Source of the DNA: an uncultured Clostridia bacterium
GTDB lineage: Bacteria; Bacillota; Clostridia; Oscillospirales; CAG-272
Direction of reading: 5' to 3'
NCBI GenBank assembly: GCA_937892405.1
Contig: CALAFS010000159.1
Span: 1-33,533, forward strand
DNA: 33,533 nt
A program made the translations under genes and the position numbers. The notes beneath the pieces are model-generated. The model searched no databases. It had not been told where the DNA came from and saw nothing but the letters and a program-made list of their open reading frames with translations. Positions 15,332 to 22,612 of this stretch are shown here, one piece after another. Every line of letters starts with the position of its first letter. The stretch's first letter is position 1.

Positions 15332-16245
15332 GCTTTTTTGAGGAACTCTGCGACCGCGAGGCGCGCACCCTCCAGCTCTTCGGCGTTCGGGTGTCCGAGG
15401 GATTGTTTCTGCTTTTCAAAGCGCTCCGGCGAGAGATGTCCCTTTTCCCCTTCGGGGATTCTCGTGCGGGCAAAGGTGCGGCGCAGGTCAATGCTTCCGC
15501 GGCAGAGATAATGCCCGAGCAGGGTGTTGTGTTCGGACGCCAGCGCGATGACATTTTCCGTGACTTTGGCGGCGTGCGCCGTGTCGGTTGCGACACCGAG
15601 GGAGCCGATCACGATCAGCTTCTTGCCGTGCATGCGGGCGATCAGGTCGATGGTGTCGTCATCCGCCGTCCCGTGGTTGCACCAGTAGGAGAGCACGAAG
15701 GTGTCGAATTTGTCGATCACCTCGTCGGTGATATAACGGATATTGTAGGGACCCACATGATCGGGCACCGCCTCTGCCGCGGCGGCGGCGAGCTTGTAGC
15801 CGTTGCCGGTGATGGTGGAGAAGATGATCGGCACCGTTTCCTTGAGATCCGGGCGGATTTCCTTTTTATGTACGAGCGCGCCGCCGAGTGCCCTCGCCTC
15901 TTCCTCCGTCGAAGCGGAGGAGAGCATGACACATCTTGCCGCCCGCCCGACGCGCGTGAGGCTTTCGACCGTCTCTTCCTTACCCGCGACCGCGCCGAAC
16001 GGCGCGCACTTTTTACCGGGAAGATAGGGAAGAGAGAGGGAGAAGAGGGACAGGATCTCCTCTGTCAGAGATGCTTCCCCGAGTCCGAACGCCGCCGCAT
16101 CGTATCCGATGAGCACCGCGGGATCGACCGAAGCGTCAAAGAGGTCGACATCGGCGCCGGTTTCTTTTGCCCCGACGGCGAGAGCTTCCGCCATCTTTTG
16201 GAGTGCGTCCTCTTTTTGTAAACAAATGATTGCAAGTCTTGACAT
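15328..16245 (-). CDS. Tandem flavodoxin-like protein heading the iron/haem operon
   Basis: A 305-residue cytoplasmic protein that appears to hold two flavodoxin-like folds. The C-terminal half has an intact FMN phosphate loop, STITGNG (residues 143-149), followed by the alternating strands IRYITDEVIDKFDTFVLSYWCNHGTADDDT and KLIVIGSLG. The N-terminal half (about 1-125) shows a similar strand/helix pattern starting RLAIICLQKEDALQK, but without a phosphate loop. No hydrophobic segment is present. AAGGAGGA (16249-16256) is close to the ATG. As first gene of the operon it may carry electrons to the radical SAM enzyme encoded last, which fits ChuW-type enzymes that need flavodoxin; it also resembles BilS-type flavodoxin-like proteins. 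Function is inferred. Confidence 0.75.
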   Translation of the reverse strand: MSRLAIICLQKEDALQKMAEALAVGAKETGADVDLFDASVDPAVLIGYDAAAFGLGEASLTEEILSLFSLSLPYLPGKKCAPFGAVAGKEETVESLTRVGRAARCVMLSSASTEEEARALGGALVHKKEIRPDLKETVPIIFSTITGNGYKLAAAAAEAVPDHVGPYNIRYITDEVIDKFDTFVLSYWCNHGTADDDTIDLIARMHGKKLIVIGSLGVATDTAHAAKVTENVIALASEHNTLLGHYLCRGSIDLRRTFARTRIPEGEKGHLSPERFEKQKQSLGHPNAEELEGARLAVAEFLKKA

Positions 16246-16264
16246 AAATCCTCCTTGTCAATAA

Positions 16265-16280
16265 GTTAGCCATGGCTAAC
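16265..16280. promoter_or_regulatory. Palindromic operator, leader copy, iron/haem operon
   Basis: GTTAGCCATGGCTAAC is a perfect 16-bp palindrome, 19 nt upstream of the first start codon of the operon. It shares the half-sites GTTAGC/GCTAAC with the second copy near the transcription start. The half-sites resemble those of DtxR/IdeR-family metal repressors (GGTTAG/CTAACC), although the spacing differs from the classic DtxR box. Confidence 0.75.
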
Positions 16281-16346
16281 CACTATGCTGAAAAATAAAC
16301 CGCAGCCCGCGGCTTTCCCTTCGGAAATGCTACATTTTTCAGAAAA

Positions 16347-16362
16347 GTTAGCTCCTGCTAAC
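16347..16362. promoter_or_regulatory. Palindromic operator at the transcription start, iron/haem operon
   Basis: GTTAGC-TCCT-GCTAAC has the same half-sites and 4-nt spacing as the leader copy, with centres 82 bp apart. It begins 11 bp downstream of the -10 box, so a bound repressor would block initiation. A metal-dependent repressor is the likely ligand; this is inference. Confidence 0.78.
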
Positions 16363-16373
16363 CGAACGCTTGT

Positions 16374-16402
16374 AGTATAGCATACGCAAAACGCTTTGTC
16401 AA
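16374..16402 (-). promoter_or_regulatory. Consensus promoter of the iron/haem operon
   Basis: On the minus strand TTGACA (16402-16397) is followed after exactly 17 bp by TATACT (16379-16374). This predicts a start near 16367 and a leader of about 120 nt that carries both palindromes. Confidence 0.88.
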
Positions 16403-16528
16403 GGGGTTTGAATGTAAAATTTTTGAAGTCGCCCGCACCGCCTTTGAAAACGAAAGAATTCATCGACAGAGACGACCGTATAAAGTCAAAGGCAACAAAA
16501 AATTATCGCCCTCCCTCGGGAGAAGGTA

Positions 16529-16544
16529 TCACGGCGCGCCGTGA
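16529..16544. other. Perfect palindrome in the divergent intergenic region
   Basis: TCACGGCGCGCCGTGA is a perfect 16-bp palindrome in the region between the iron operon promoter and typA, where no convincing gene is seen. It may be a protein-binding site or part of a small transcript; nothing else identifies it. Confidence 0.5.
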
Positions 16545-16593
16545 CTCTTCGATTTGCCGACGAAAAAAGAGCGTTTTTCACACCCGAAAGGCA

Positions 16594-16625
16594 GAAAAAG
16601 CCGTCCTTTGCACGACGGCTTTTTC
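16594..16625. terminator. Terminator-like hairpin upstream of typA
   Basis: GAAAAAGCCGTC (16594-16605) and GACGGCTTTTTC (16614-16625) form a perfect 12-bp stem with an 8-nt loop, followed on the plus strand by TTTTT. No protein gene ends just before it on either strand, so it may terminate a short untranslated RNA from 16403-16594 or insulate the two divergent operons. Confidence 0.7.
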
Positions 16626-16674
16626 TTTTTCCGATAAAAATCCGATAAAAATATAAAAAATTTTGCGAAAATGT

Positions 16675-16703
16675 TTGCAATTCGGGGAAAAATGTGCTAT
16701 ACT
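16675..16703 (+). promoter_or_regulatory. Promoter of typA
   Basis: TTGCAA (16675-16680) and TATACT (16698-16703) are 17 bp apart, with TGC before the -10 giving an extended -10 box. It precedes the typA start by about 57 nt. Confidence 0.8.
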
Positions 16704-16760
16704 ATCAAAGTTAGAAAAAAATACCTGTATTTTCAGGCGTCAAGAGGAATTCGGAGTTAT

Positions 16761-18605
16761 ATGAAGCGTACGGATTTGAGAAACATTGCCATCATCGCCC
16801 ATGTCGACCACGGTAAGACCACACTGGTGGACGAGATGCTTCGTCAGGGCGGTATTTACCGCGAGAATCAGGAGATGGAAGAGCGGGTCATGGACTCGAA
16901 CGATCTCGAGCGTGAGCGCGGCATTACCATTCTCGCGAAGAATACCGCGATTCACTATAAGGGCGTGAAGATCAATGTCGTCGACACCCCGGGACATGCC
17001 GACTTCGGCGGCGAGGTGGAGCGTATTCTGAAGATGGTGAACGGCGTTATCCTGCTCGTGGACGCGGCGGAGGGACCCATGCCCCAGACGCGTTTCGTTC
17101 TGGAGAAGGCGCTGGCACTCAACCATCGCGTCATCGTCGTCGTGAACAAGATCGACCGTCCCGACGCGCGCCTTGACGAGATCGGCGACGAGGTACTCGA
17201 GCTGCTCCTCGAGCTGAATGCGACGAACGAACAGCTTGACTCCCCGATGCTCTTCTGCTCGGGCAGAGCGGGCACGGCGTCCTTCGACCCCCATCAGCCG
17301 GGCAAGGATCTGACCCCCCTCCTCGACACCATTCTCGAATATATGCCCGCCCCCGAGGGCGATGAGGAAGGACCTCTTCAGCTGCTTGTCTCCTCCATTG
17401 ACTATAACGATTTCGTCGGACGCATCGGCATCGGACGGATCGAGCGCGGTGCCCTGAAGCAGGGACAGAATGTCGCGATCTGCAACTATCACGACCCCGC
17501 GAAGTCCCACCCCGGCAAGATCGTCTCGATCTACCAGTTCGACGGACTGAAGCGTGTGCAGGTTCCCGAGGCGACCGTCGGCGACATCGTCTGCTTCTCG
17601 GGTTGCGAGGACATCACCATCGGTGACACCCTCTGCTCTCCCGCGAAGGTCGAGCCGCTCGAATTCGTCAAGGTCGGTGAGCCGACGATGGAGATGACCA
17701 TCTCGGTCAACGATTCTCCCTTTGCGGGCAAGGAGGGCAAGTTCGTCACTTCCCGTCACCTGCGCGCAAGGCTGTATAAAGAGCTTCTGAAGGATGTGTC
17801 CCTCCGCGTCAGCGACGGCGACACGACCGACAGCTTCAAGGTCGCGGGCAGAGGAGAGATGCACCTTTCCATTCTGATTGAAACCATGCGCCGCGAAGGC
17901 TACGAGCTCTGCTGCTCCAACCCGCGCGTGCTCTATCATGAGATCGACGGCGTGAAGTGCGAGCCGATCGAAGATGTCATCATTGATGTCCCCGAGGAAT
18001 ATGTCGGCTCCGTTATGGAAAAGCTCGGCGCGAGAAAAGGTACTCTCGTCGATATGCAGCTCCACGGCAAGCGGCAGAAACTCTTCTATAATATCCCGAC
18101 GAGATGCCTTTTCGGCTACCGCAGTGAACTTCTGACCGATACCCGCGGCGAAGGTCTGATTTCCACGATCTTCGCGGGCTATGAGCCCTTCCGCGGCGAG
18201 ATCAAGACCCGCTTCACCTCCTCGCTTGTCGCGTCCGAGACGGGCATCGCCACGACCTACGGACTCTACCAGTCGCAGGACAGAGGACCTCTCTTCATCG
18301 GACCCGCGACCCCGGTCTATGCCGGTATGATCGTCGGCGAGAACCCGAAGCCCGACGACATCGAGGTCAATGTCTGCAAGGAAAAGCATCTGACCGCCGT
18401 CCGTTCTTCCGGCGCGGACGAAAAGCTGACGCTTATCACCCCGATTCAGCTCTCGCTCGAAGAGGCGATCGAGTTCATCGCGGACGACGAGCTGATCGAA
18501 GTCACGCCGAAGAGCATCCGCCTGCGTAAGTCGATTCTCGACCTCGCGACGAGAAAGCGCCTTCAGGCGCAGAAGCGCGCCGCTCTGAAAGAGCAGGGAA
18601 AATAA
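16761..18605 (+). CDS. typA: Translational GTPase TypA/BipA
   Basis: A 614-residue ribosome-associated GTPase of the elongation-factor G family, which helps large-subunit assembly and growth under stress. The GTPase motifs are visible: G1 AHVDHGKTT (13-21), switch I RERGITILAKN, G3 DTPGHADFGGE, G4 NKID. EF-G-like domains II, III and V and the TypA-specific C-terminal domain follow (ending near KSIRLRKSILDLATRKR). The length is normal. The start at 16761 is where homology begins; GAGGAA and GGAG are close upstream, and an earlier in-frame ATG at 16671 lies upstream of the promoter -10. No terminator is seen after the stop, and the ribU promoter begins 10 nt further on. Confidence 0.97.
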   Translation: MKRTDLRNIAIIAHVDHGKTTLVDEMLRQGGIYRENQEMEERVMDSNDLERERGITILAKNTAIHYKGVKINVVDTPGHADFGGEVERILKMVNGVILLVDAAEGPMPQTRFVLEKALALNHRVIVVVNKIDRPDARLDEIGDEVLELLLELNATNEQLDSPMLFCSGRAGTASFDPHQPGKDLTPLLDTILEYMPAPEGDEEGPLQLLVSSIDYNDFVGRIGIGRIERGALKQGQNVAICNYHDPAKSHPGKIVSIYQFDGLKRVQVPEATVGDIVCFSGCEDITIGDTLCSPAKVEPLEFVKVGEPTMEMTISVNDSPFAGKEGKFVTSRHLRARLYKELLKDVSLRVSDGDTTDSFKVAGRGEMHLSILIETMRREGYELCCSNPRVLYHEIDGVKCEPIEDVIIDVPEEYVGSVMEKLGARKGTLVDMQLHGKRQKLFYNIPTRCLFGYRSELLTDTRGEGLISTIFAGYEPFRGEIKTRFTSSLVASETGIATTYGLYQSQDRGPLFIGPATPVYAGMIVGENPKPDDIEVNVCKEKHLTAVRSSGADEKLTLITPIQLSLEEAIEFIADDELIEVTPKSIRLRKSILDLATRKRLQAQKRAALKEQGK

Positions 18606-18615
18606 AAATTTCCTC

Positions 18616-18644
18616 TTGACAAAAGGGAAGAGTGCGCATATAAT
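18616..18644 (+). promoter_or_regulatory. Perfect consensus promoter of the FMN riboswitch/ribU unit
   Basis: TTGACA (18616-18621) and TATAAT (18639-18644) match both consensus hexamers with a 17-bp spacer. Transcription would start near 18651, just before the riboswitch, which then sets expression. Confidence 0.92.
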
Positions 18645-18667
18645 AAAGAATGAAATAACAATTGACG

Positions 18668-18777
18668 GTTTCTTTGGGGATTGGTGAGATTCCATACCGG
18701 CAGTAAAGTCTGCGAGGCGAAAGCCTGACGGGGTGCAATTCCCCGACCGACGGTAAAGTCCGGAAGAGAAAAGAAAC
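18668..18777 (+). promoter_or_regulatory. FMN riboswitch (RFN element)
   Basis: The aptamer is recognisable from its conserved blocks in order: GGGGATTGGTGAGATTCCATACCGGCAGTAAAGTCTGCGA-like first half, GACGGGGTGCAATTCCCCGACC, and CGGTAAAGTCCGG-GAGA near the end. The closing P1 helix is GTTTCTTT (18668-18675) with AAAGAAAC (18770-18777). It binds flavin mononucleotide and here controls the riboflavin uptake gene through the terminator that follows. Confidence 0.93.
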
Positions 18778-18821
18778 GGCGTCCGCTCCGCGTATATTCG
18801 CGGGGCGACACCTCCTTTTGT

Positions 18822-18863
18822 AAAATCCCCGCAGAACTCCACGGAGCTTTGCGGGGATTTTTC
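18822..18863 (+). terminator. Riboswitch-controlled terminator before ribU
   Basis: AAAATCCCCGCA (18822-18833) and TGCGGGGATTTT (18850-18861) form a perfect 12-bp stem with an inner CTCC/GGAG pairing, followed by a T run. It lies between the aptamer and the ribU start, the usual place of the FMN-responsive expression platform; it should form when FMN is bound. Confidence 0.88.
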
Positions 18864-18890
18864 TCGGAAACCGCTCGGAAAAGAGGGGTT

Positions 18891-19583
18891 ATGAAAACTT
18901 CAACCGGTAAAAACAAAAACAGAAAGATGACCGAGACCGCCGTCGGGATCGCCATGTTCGCGGCGCTCGCCTACGGCGTGACTCTTGTTTTCCCGATTCC
19001 CGTGTCCTTTCTGACCTTCGACGCAAAGGACGCGGTCATCACCGTCGCCTCCTTTGTCTACGGTCCGCTCGCGGGAGTCATCATGTCGCTGCTTACCGCC
19101 CTGCTCGAGCTTTTTACGGTCAGCGGTACGGGTCTTTACGGTTTCATTATGAACTTTGTTTCTTCGGCGGTCTTCGCCGCCACGGCGTCGGGAATTTATA
19201 AACTGTGGCGTAATCCGCGCGGTGCGGTGCTCGGACCCGTCCTCGCCGTCTTCACCATGACGGGCATTATGCTACCCATGAATATTTGGATTACGCCTGT
19301 TTACATGACGACTTTAACGGGCTCAACGGTAACGCAGGCGGAAGTCATCGCCATGATTCCGACACTTCTCTTTCCCTTCAATCTCGCGAAGGGACTTCTG
19401 AACGCCGCCCTCGCCATGCTCCTTTATAAGCCGCTGTCGGTTGCCCTATCCCGTGCGGGATTTGTCGGACGCGGAGAAGAGAAGAAGTCCTTCTCGTGGA
19501 ACCGCACGACCCTCTTCATCTCCCTCGCCGCCCTTCTCATGATCGCCGTCGCCGTCACCCTCTTCGTTCTCTTGAATAAGTAA
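18891..19583 (+). CDS. ribU: Riboflavin ECF transporter S component RibU
   Basis: A 230-residue membrane protein that binds riboflavin and joins the shared ECF energy-coupling module (not encoded here) for uptake. It has about six hydrophobic helices; the second, with FPIPVSFLTFDAKDAVITVASFVYGPLAGV, matches the RibU signature where Asp-rich FDAKDA precedes the YGPxxG motif. The location directly after an FMN riboswitch confirms riboflavin as the ligand. The start at 18891 follows AAGAGGGG; an upstream in-frame ATG at 18849 lies inside the terminator and is rejected. A C-terminal extension of about 30 residues with an additional hydrophobic helix (TTLFISLAALLMIAVAVTLFVLL) is longer than in many RibU proteins. 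Confidence 0.92.
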   Translation: MKTSTGKNKNRKMTETAVGIAMFAALAYGVTLVFPIPVSFLTFDAKDAVITVASFVYGPLAGVIMSLLTALLELFTVSGTGLYGFIMNFVSSAVFAATASGIYKLWRNPRGAVLGPVLAVFTMTGIMLPMNIWITPVYMTTLTGSTVTQAEVIAMIPTLLFPFNLAKGLLNAALAMLLYKPLSVALSRAGFVGRGEEKKSFSWNRTTLFISLAALLMIAVAVTLFVLLNK

Positions 19584-19611
19584 AAATGCGGATTCTTCAC
19601 ACTCCGTAAAC

Positions 19612-19644
19612 AAAAAGCCTTCTCCCGCAGGAGAAGGCTTTTTT
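19612..19644. terminator. Terminator between ribU and the RNHCP-gene operon
   Basis: AAAAAGCCTTCTCC (19612-19625) and GGAGAAGGCTTTTT (19630-19643) form a perfect 14-bp stem with a 4-nt loop and T/A runs on both sides, so it can stop both converging transcripts. Confidence 0.9.
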
Positions 19645-19663
19645 ATCTGCGAAGGATCGTTCC

Positions 19664-19706
19664 TCCTCAAAAATTCTTCATTCTTCCTTCTGAATTCTTA
19701 ATTTCC
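19664..19706 (-). repeat. Dispersed AT-rich short repeat, copy 1
   Basis: On the minus strand the segment contains TTAAGAATTCAGAAGG and AGAATGAAGAATT, directly at the stop codon of the RNHCP gene. A second copy with the same AGAATGAAGAA and TTAAGAATTCGGAA words lies after glyS (28132-28174). Both are at gene 3' ends. Such elements in Clostridia are often remnants of miniature transposons; that origin is not proven here. Confidence 0.55.
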
Positions 19707-20042
19707 CATTCGCCCCGCGTCTCCCGCTGTCAGGCGAATGAGAAGGGACATGTCGTCGGGCTGTACCTTCGCTTCGTGCGCCGCACGGTTGCGGACAATC
19801 GCACCGCACTTGTCACAGCGCTGAATCACGATAAATCCTTTTTTCGGGTCGGGCGCGGCACTGATCGGACGGAGTACCCCGTGACAGGGGTTCGCCCTGT
19901 CCCCGGGGAGAATGTCCACATGCAGGGAGCAAAGGCAGAACGGGCAGTGATTGCGTGAGGTGTACCCGAGGGGTAAAACCTCCCGCCCGCAGTTCACACA
20001 GATGAACCCGTCGTCCTTTTTTTGAAATCGTTTGGTTTCCAT
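19698..20042 (-). CDS. RNHCP domain protein
   Basis: A 114-residue small cytoplasmic protein with the signature RNHCPFCLCSLHVD of the RNHCP family, whose function is not known. Two Cys pairs are probable zinc ligands: CVNC with CPFC in the first half, and CDKC further on (QRCDKCGAIVRNR). The start at 20042 is chosen for GAGGAA immediately upstream; a possible GTG at 20081 overlaps the mnmE end and has no ribosome site. It is the last gene of the rpmH-to-mnmE operon, 25 nt after mnmE. Confidence 0.88.
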   Translation of the reverse strand: METKRFQKKDDGFICVNCGREVLPLGYTSRNHCPFCLCSLHVDILPGDRANPCHGVLRPISAAPDPKKGFIVIQRCDKCGAIVRNRAAHEAKVQPDDMSLLIRLTAGDAGRMGN

Positions 20043-20067
20043 AACTTCCTCTTTTGTGAAGTTTTCT

Positions 20068-21450
20068 TTACTTTCCGACACAAAATCTCGAGAAAATGTC
20101 CTGTACTACCGCCTCGGTAACATTCTTTCCCGTCAGCTCGGAAAGGTAGGAGAGCGCCACCTCGACATCGGAGGATGCCGCGTCGGACGGTACGCCTGCC
20201 TCATATGCCGCGAGCGAGAGGGCGAGGTGCTTTCCCACTTCGGCGAGTGTCGTATACTGTCTTGCCGAGAAGAGGACGGGATCCTCCGAGAGATTCAGCG
20301 CCCCGTCGGTGAAGAGGCGATCCACCACCGCCGTGAGGCGCTCGAGATCTCCCGCCTTACAAGAGAAGGGGATCACTTCGGAGAAGCGGTCGGAGAGCGC
20401 CGACGGCTCCCATGCACTGCCGAGGTCGCTCTTGTTCGCGAGTACGATGACGGCGGCTCCCGACGCGAGCGCCGCGTCGGCGAGTGCTCTGTCCTCTTCG
20501 TCGAGAGGACGGGAAGCGTCAAAGAGTAAGAAGATCAGATCCGCCCCCGCGATCTTTTCCTTTGAGCGGCAGACACCGATATGCTCTACCGGGTCGTCCG
20601 TCTCGCGGATCCCCGCCGTGTCATAGAGGCGGAGCAGAACCCGCCCGAGCGGTACCGTGCGTTCGAGCACATCGCGGGTCGTACCGGGAATGTCGGTGAC
20701 GATCGCGGCATCTTCGCCGAGGAGAAGGTTATAAAGCGAGCTTTTCCCGACATTCGGCTTTCCCGCGATGACGGCGGAAATGCCCTCGGTGACCGCCCGC
20801 CCGGTCTTGTAGGTCGCGAGCAGGGAATTCACACGAGAGAGAATCCCGCGTAACTTCTCCGCCGTCTCTTCGTCTGAGAATTCTCCGAGATCCTCCTCCG
20901 GATAATCAATGCGTGCAAAGATCGAGGAGAGCAGATGCGTCAGCTCTTCTTCGATCCCGAGCAGAGCCGAGGAGAGATGCCCGCGTGCCCCCCGTTCGGT
21001 CAGGGTGAGCTGCGCGTGGCTCTTCGCATCGAGGAGCAGTCCGATCGCCTCCGCCTCGGTCAGCGAAAGTTTTCCGTTCAGAAAGGCGCGGCGGGTGAAC
21101 TCTCCCGCGGGCGCGGGCACCGCCCCCGCGGCGAGAAATGCCTCGAGAACCGTGCGTGTGAGAAGGACGCCGCCGTGACAGGTGATCTCCACCGTGTCCT
21201 CGCCGGTGTAGGAGTGCGGCGCCACGAAGCGGGTCGCCATGCCGTCGTCGATCGGCTCCCCGTCCCGCAGGATTCTTCCGTAGACCTGCATTCTCGGGGG
21301 ACATTCCGACAGCGGCTTATGATTCATAGGAAAGAAAACGCGGTCGGCAATCCCGAACGCTCCCTCGCCCGACAGGCGAAGAAGAGCGACCCCGCCCTTT
21401 CCGGGCGGGGTCGAGATTGCGATGACCGCGCGGTGGGGGTCATTCCTCAT
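20068..21450 (-). CDS. mnmE: tRNA uridine-5-carboxymethylaminomethyl modification GTPase MnmE
   Basis: A 460-residue GTPase that, with MnmG, modifies the wobble uridine of tRNAs reading codons ending in A/G. The N-terminal folate-binding domain (AISTPPGKGGVALLRLSG) is followed by a helical domain, into which the G domain is inserted: GKPNVGKSSLYN, DIPGTTRD, DTAGIRETDD and NKSD. The protein ends FCVGK, the family's C-terminal C-(I/L/V)-GK with the catalytic cysteine at 457. It overlaps the jag end by 11 nt. The usual partner genes mnmG and rsmG are not next to it; an RNHCP gene and a terminator follow instead. Confidence 0.97.
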   Translation of the reverse strand: MRNDPHRAVIAISTPPGKGGVALLRLSGEGAFGIADRVFFPMNHKPLSECPPRMQVYGRILRDGEPIDDGMATRFVAPHSYTGEDTVEITCHGGVLLTRTVLEAFLAAGAVPAPAGEFTRRAFLNGKLSLTEAEAIGLLLDAKSHAQLTLTERGARGHLSSALLGIEEELTHLLSSIFARIDYPEEDLGEFSDEETAEKLRGILSRVNSLLATYKTGRAVTEGISAVIAGKPNVGKSSLYNLLLGEDAAIVTDIPGTTRDVLERTVPLGRVLLRLYDTAGIRETDDPVEHIGVCRSKEKIAGADLIFLLFDASRPLDEEDRALADAALASGAAVIVLANKSDLGSAWEPSALSDRFSEVIPFSCKAGDLERLTAVVDRLFTDGALNLSEDPVLFSARQYTTLAEVGKHLALSLAAYEAGVPSDAASSDVEVALSYLSELTGKNVTEAVVQDIFSRFCVGK

Positions 21451-22579
21451 CGTTCTTTACGGGTTCCTCTTCGGTCTCGCCAGCGGCGGGCACTGCCTCG
21501 TCCGAAAGCTCGGGGGAGAGGGTGACGGTGTCGACACCCACCACGACGGCAGGCTCGTTCACAGCTTCCTCGGGGGTCTCGGCGACACGGAAGGGTGCCT
21601 TGACACGGGGCTTCAGCTCACCTGTCAGATCGTCCTCGTCCCGCTTGAATTCAGTGGCAAGGGGCGTGACTTCCTTCGGCTCTTCCTCGTCGAAGAGTCC
21701 CTTCGGCTTTCTGTCGGTCAGGTAAATGACAATCTTGCGGTTGTTGTCCGAACCGATCGAGTTTGTCGATACCCCTTCGATGCCCTGCACCTCGGAGTGA
21801 ATGATGCGTCTTTCATAGGGGGTCATCGGCTCGAGCATGACACTGCGCTTGTTGCGGAGTGCCTTCGCCGCCATGCGGCGGGCAAGGGCGCGGAGCGCCT
21901 CTTCTCTCTTGGCACGGTAACCTTCGATATCGAGAGTCACGCGGCTCTTGATCTTCTCGCCGTTGACATTCTTCTGTGCGGAGGCGAGGTTGGCAAGGTA
22001 CTGGACAGCGTCCAGCGTGTCGCCGTGGTGACCGATCAGGGCAGAGGCGTCCTCGCCCGTGACCGTGATACGGCGGGTGCCGTCGTCGCAGGAGTAAAGC
22101 TCTGCGGTGGCGTCCAGTCCGAGATTGGTGAGCAGGGTCTTGACGAATTCAAAGGACAGATCTTCTCCTTCGGCAACCTCCAGCTTTTCAAACTTGAGAT
22201 CGGTCTCGGGAATGACGGCGCTCTTCGGCTTCTCCGCCTTCGGAGCGGTATCGGTCTTTGCACGCTCGGGCTTCTGCCCTGCGGGCTTTCTTTCCCCTTC
22301 GGGACGGCGGGGTCTCTCGGGACGCTCGGGTCTTTCGGCACGGGCGGGGCGCTCGGCGCGCTCTTTTCTGTCGCGGCGCTTCGGCTCTTCTCTGTCGGGG
22401 ACTTCCATCGACGCCTTGACCTGCGCCTGTTTTACACCGATAATGCCGAAGATACCGCGGCTGCCGGCATGGAGAACTTCAAATGTGACATCGTCGAGAG
22501 GACCTGCGCCGAGCGCGGCTCTCGCATTTTCTTTCGCCTCGGATACATCTTTACCGAAGGCGGTGATTTCCTTTATCAT
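21440..22579 (-). CDS. jag: RNA-binding protein Jag/KhpB (SpoIIIJ-associated)
   Basis: A 379-residue protein with the three expected parts: Jag-N domain (1-52, ending SRGIFGIIGVKQAQVK), a long charged linker rich in Arg, Glu and Pro (residues about 58-125), then KH (ALIGHHGDTLDAVQYLANLA) and R3H domains (RRIIHSEVQGIEGVSTNSIGSDNNRKIVIY). KhpB with KhpA binds many mRNAs and affects cell division and elongation. An acidic tail of about 70 residues extends beyond R3H, longer than usual. It lies 33 nt after yidC in the standard order. Confidence 0.96.
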   Translation of the reverse strand: MIKEITAFGKDVSEAKENARAALGAGPLDDVTFEVLHAGSRGIFGIIGVKQAQVKASMEVPDREEPKRRDRKERAERPARAERPERPERPRRPEGERKPAGQKPERAKTDTAPKAEKPKSAVIPETDLKFEKLEVAEGEDLSFEFVKTLLTNLGLDATAELYSCDDGTRRITVTGEDASALIGHHGDTLDAVQYLANLASAQKNVNGEKIKSRVTLDIEGYRAKREEALRALARRMAAKALRNKRSVMLEPMTPYERRIIHSEVQGIEGVSTNSIGSDNNRKIVIYLTDRKPKGLFDEEEPKEVTPLATEFKRDEDDLTGELKPRVKAPFRVAETPEEAVNEPAVVVGVDTVTLSPELSDEAVPAAGETEEEPVKNDEE

Positions 22580-22612
22580 AATAGTGATTGCCTTTCCGTA
22601 ATTTACTCTGAA

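Noticed and set aside
16396..16656. Possible 86-codon gene on the plus strand in the divergent region
   Set aside because: It runs through the terminator hairpin, has no ribosome site and no recognisable pattern.
16740..18842. Open frame of about 700 codons opposite typA and running through the FMN riboswitch
   Set aside because: It is antisense to a highly conserved gene and a known RNA element and shows no protein-family motif.
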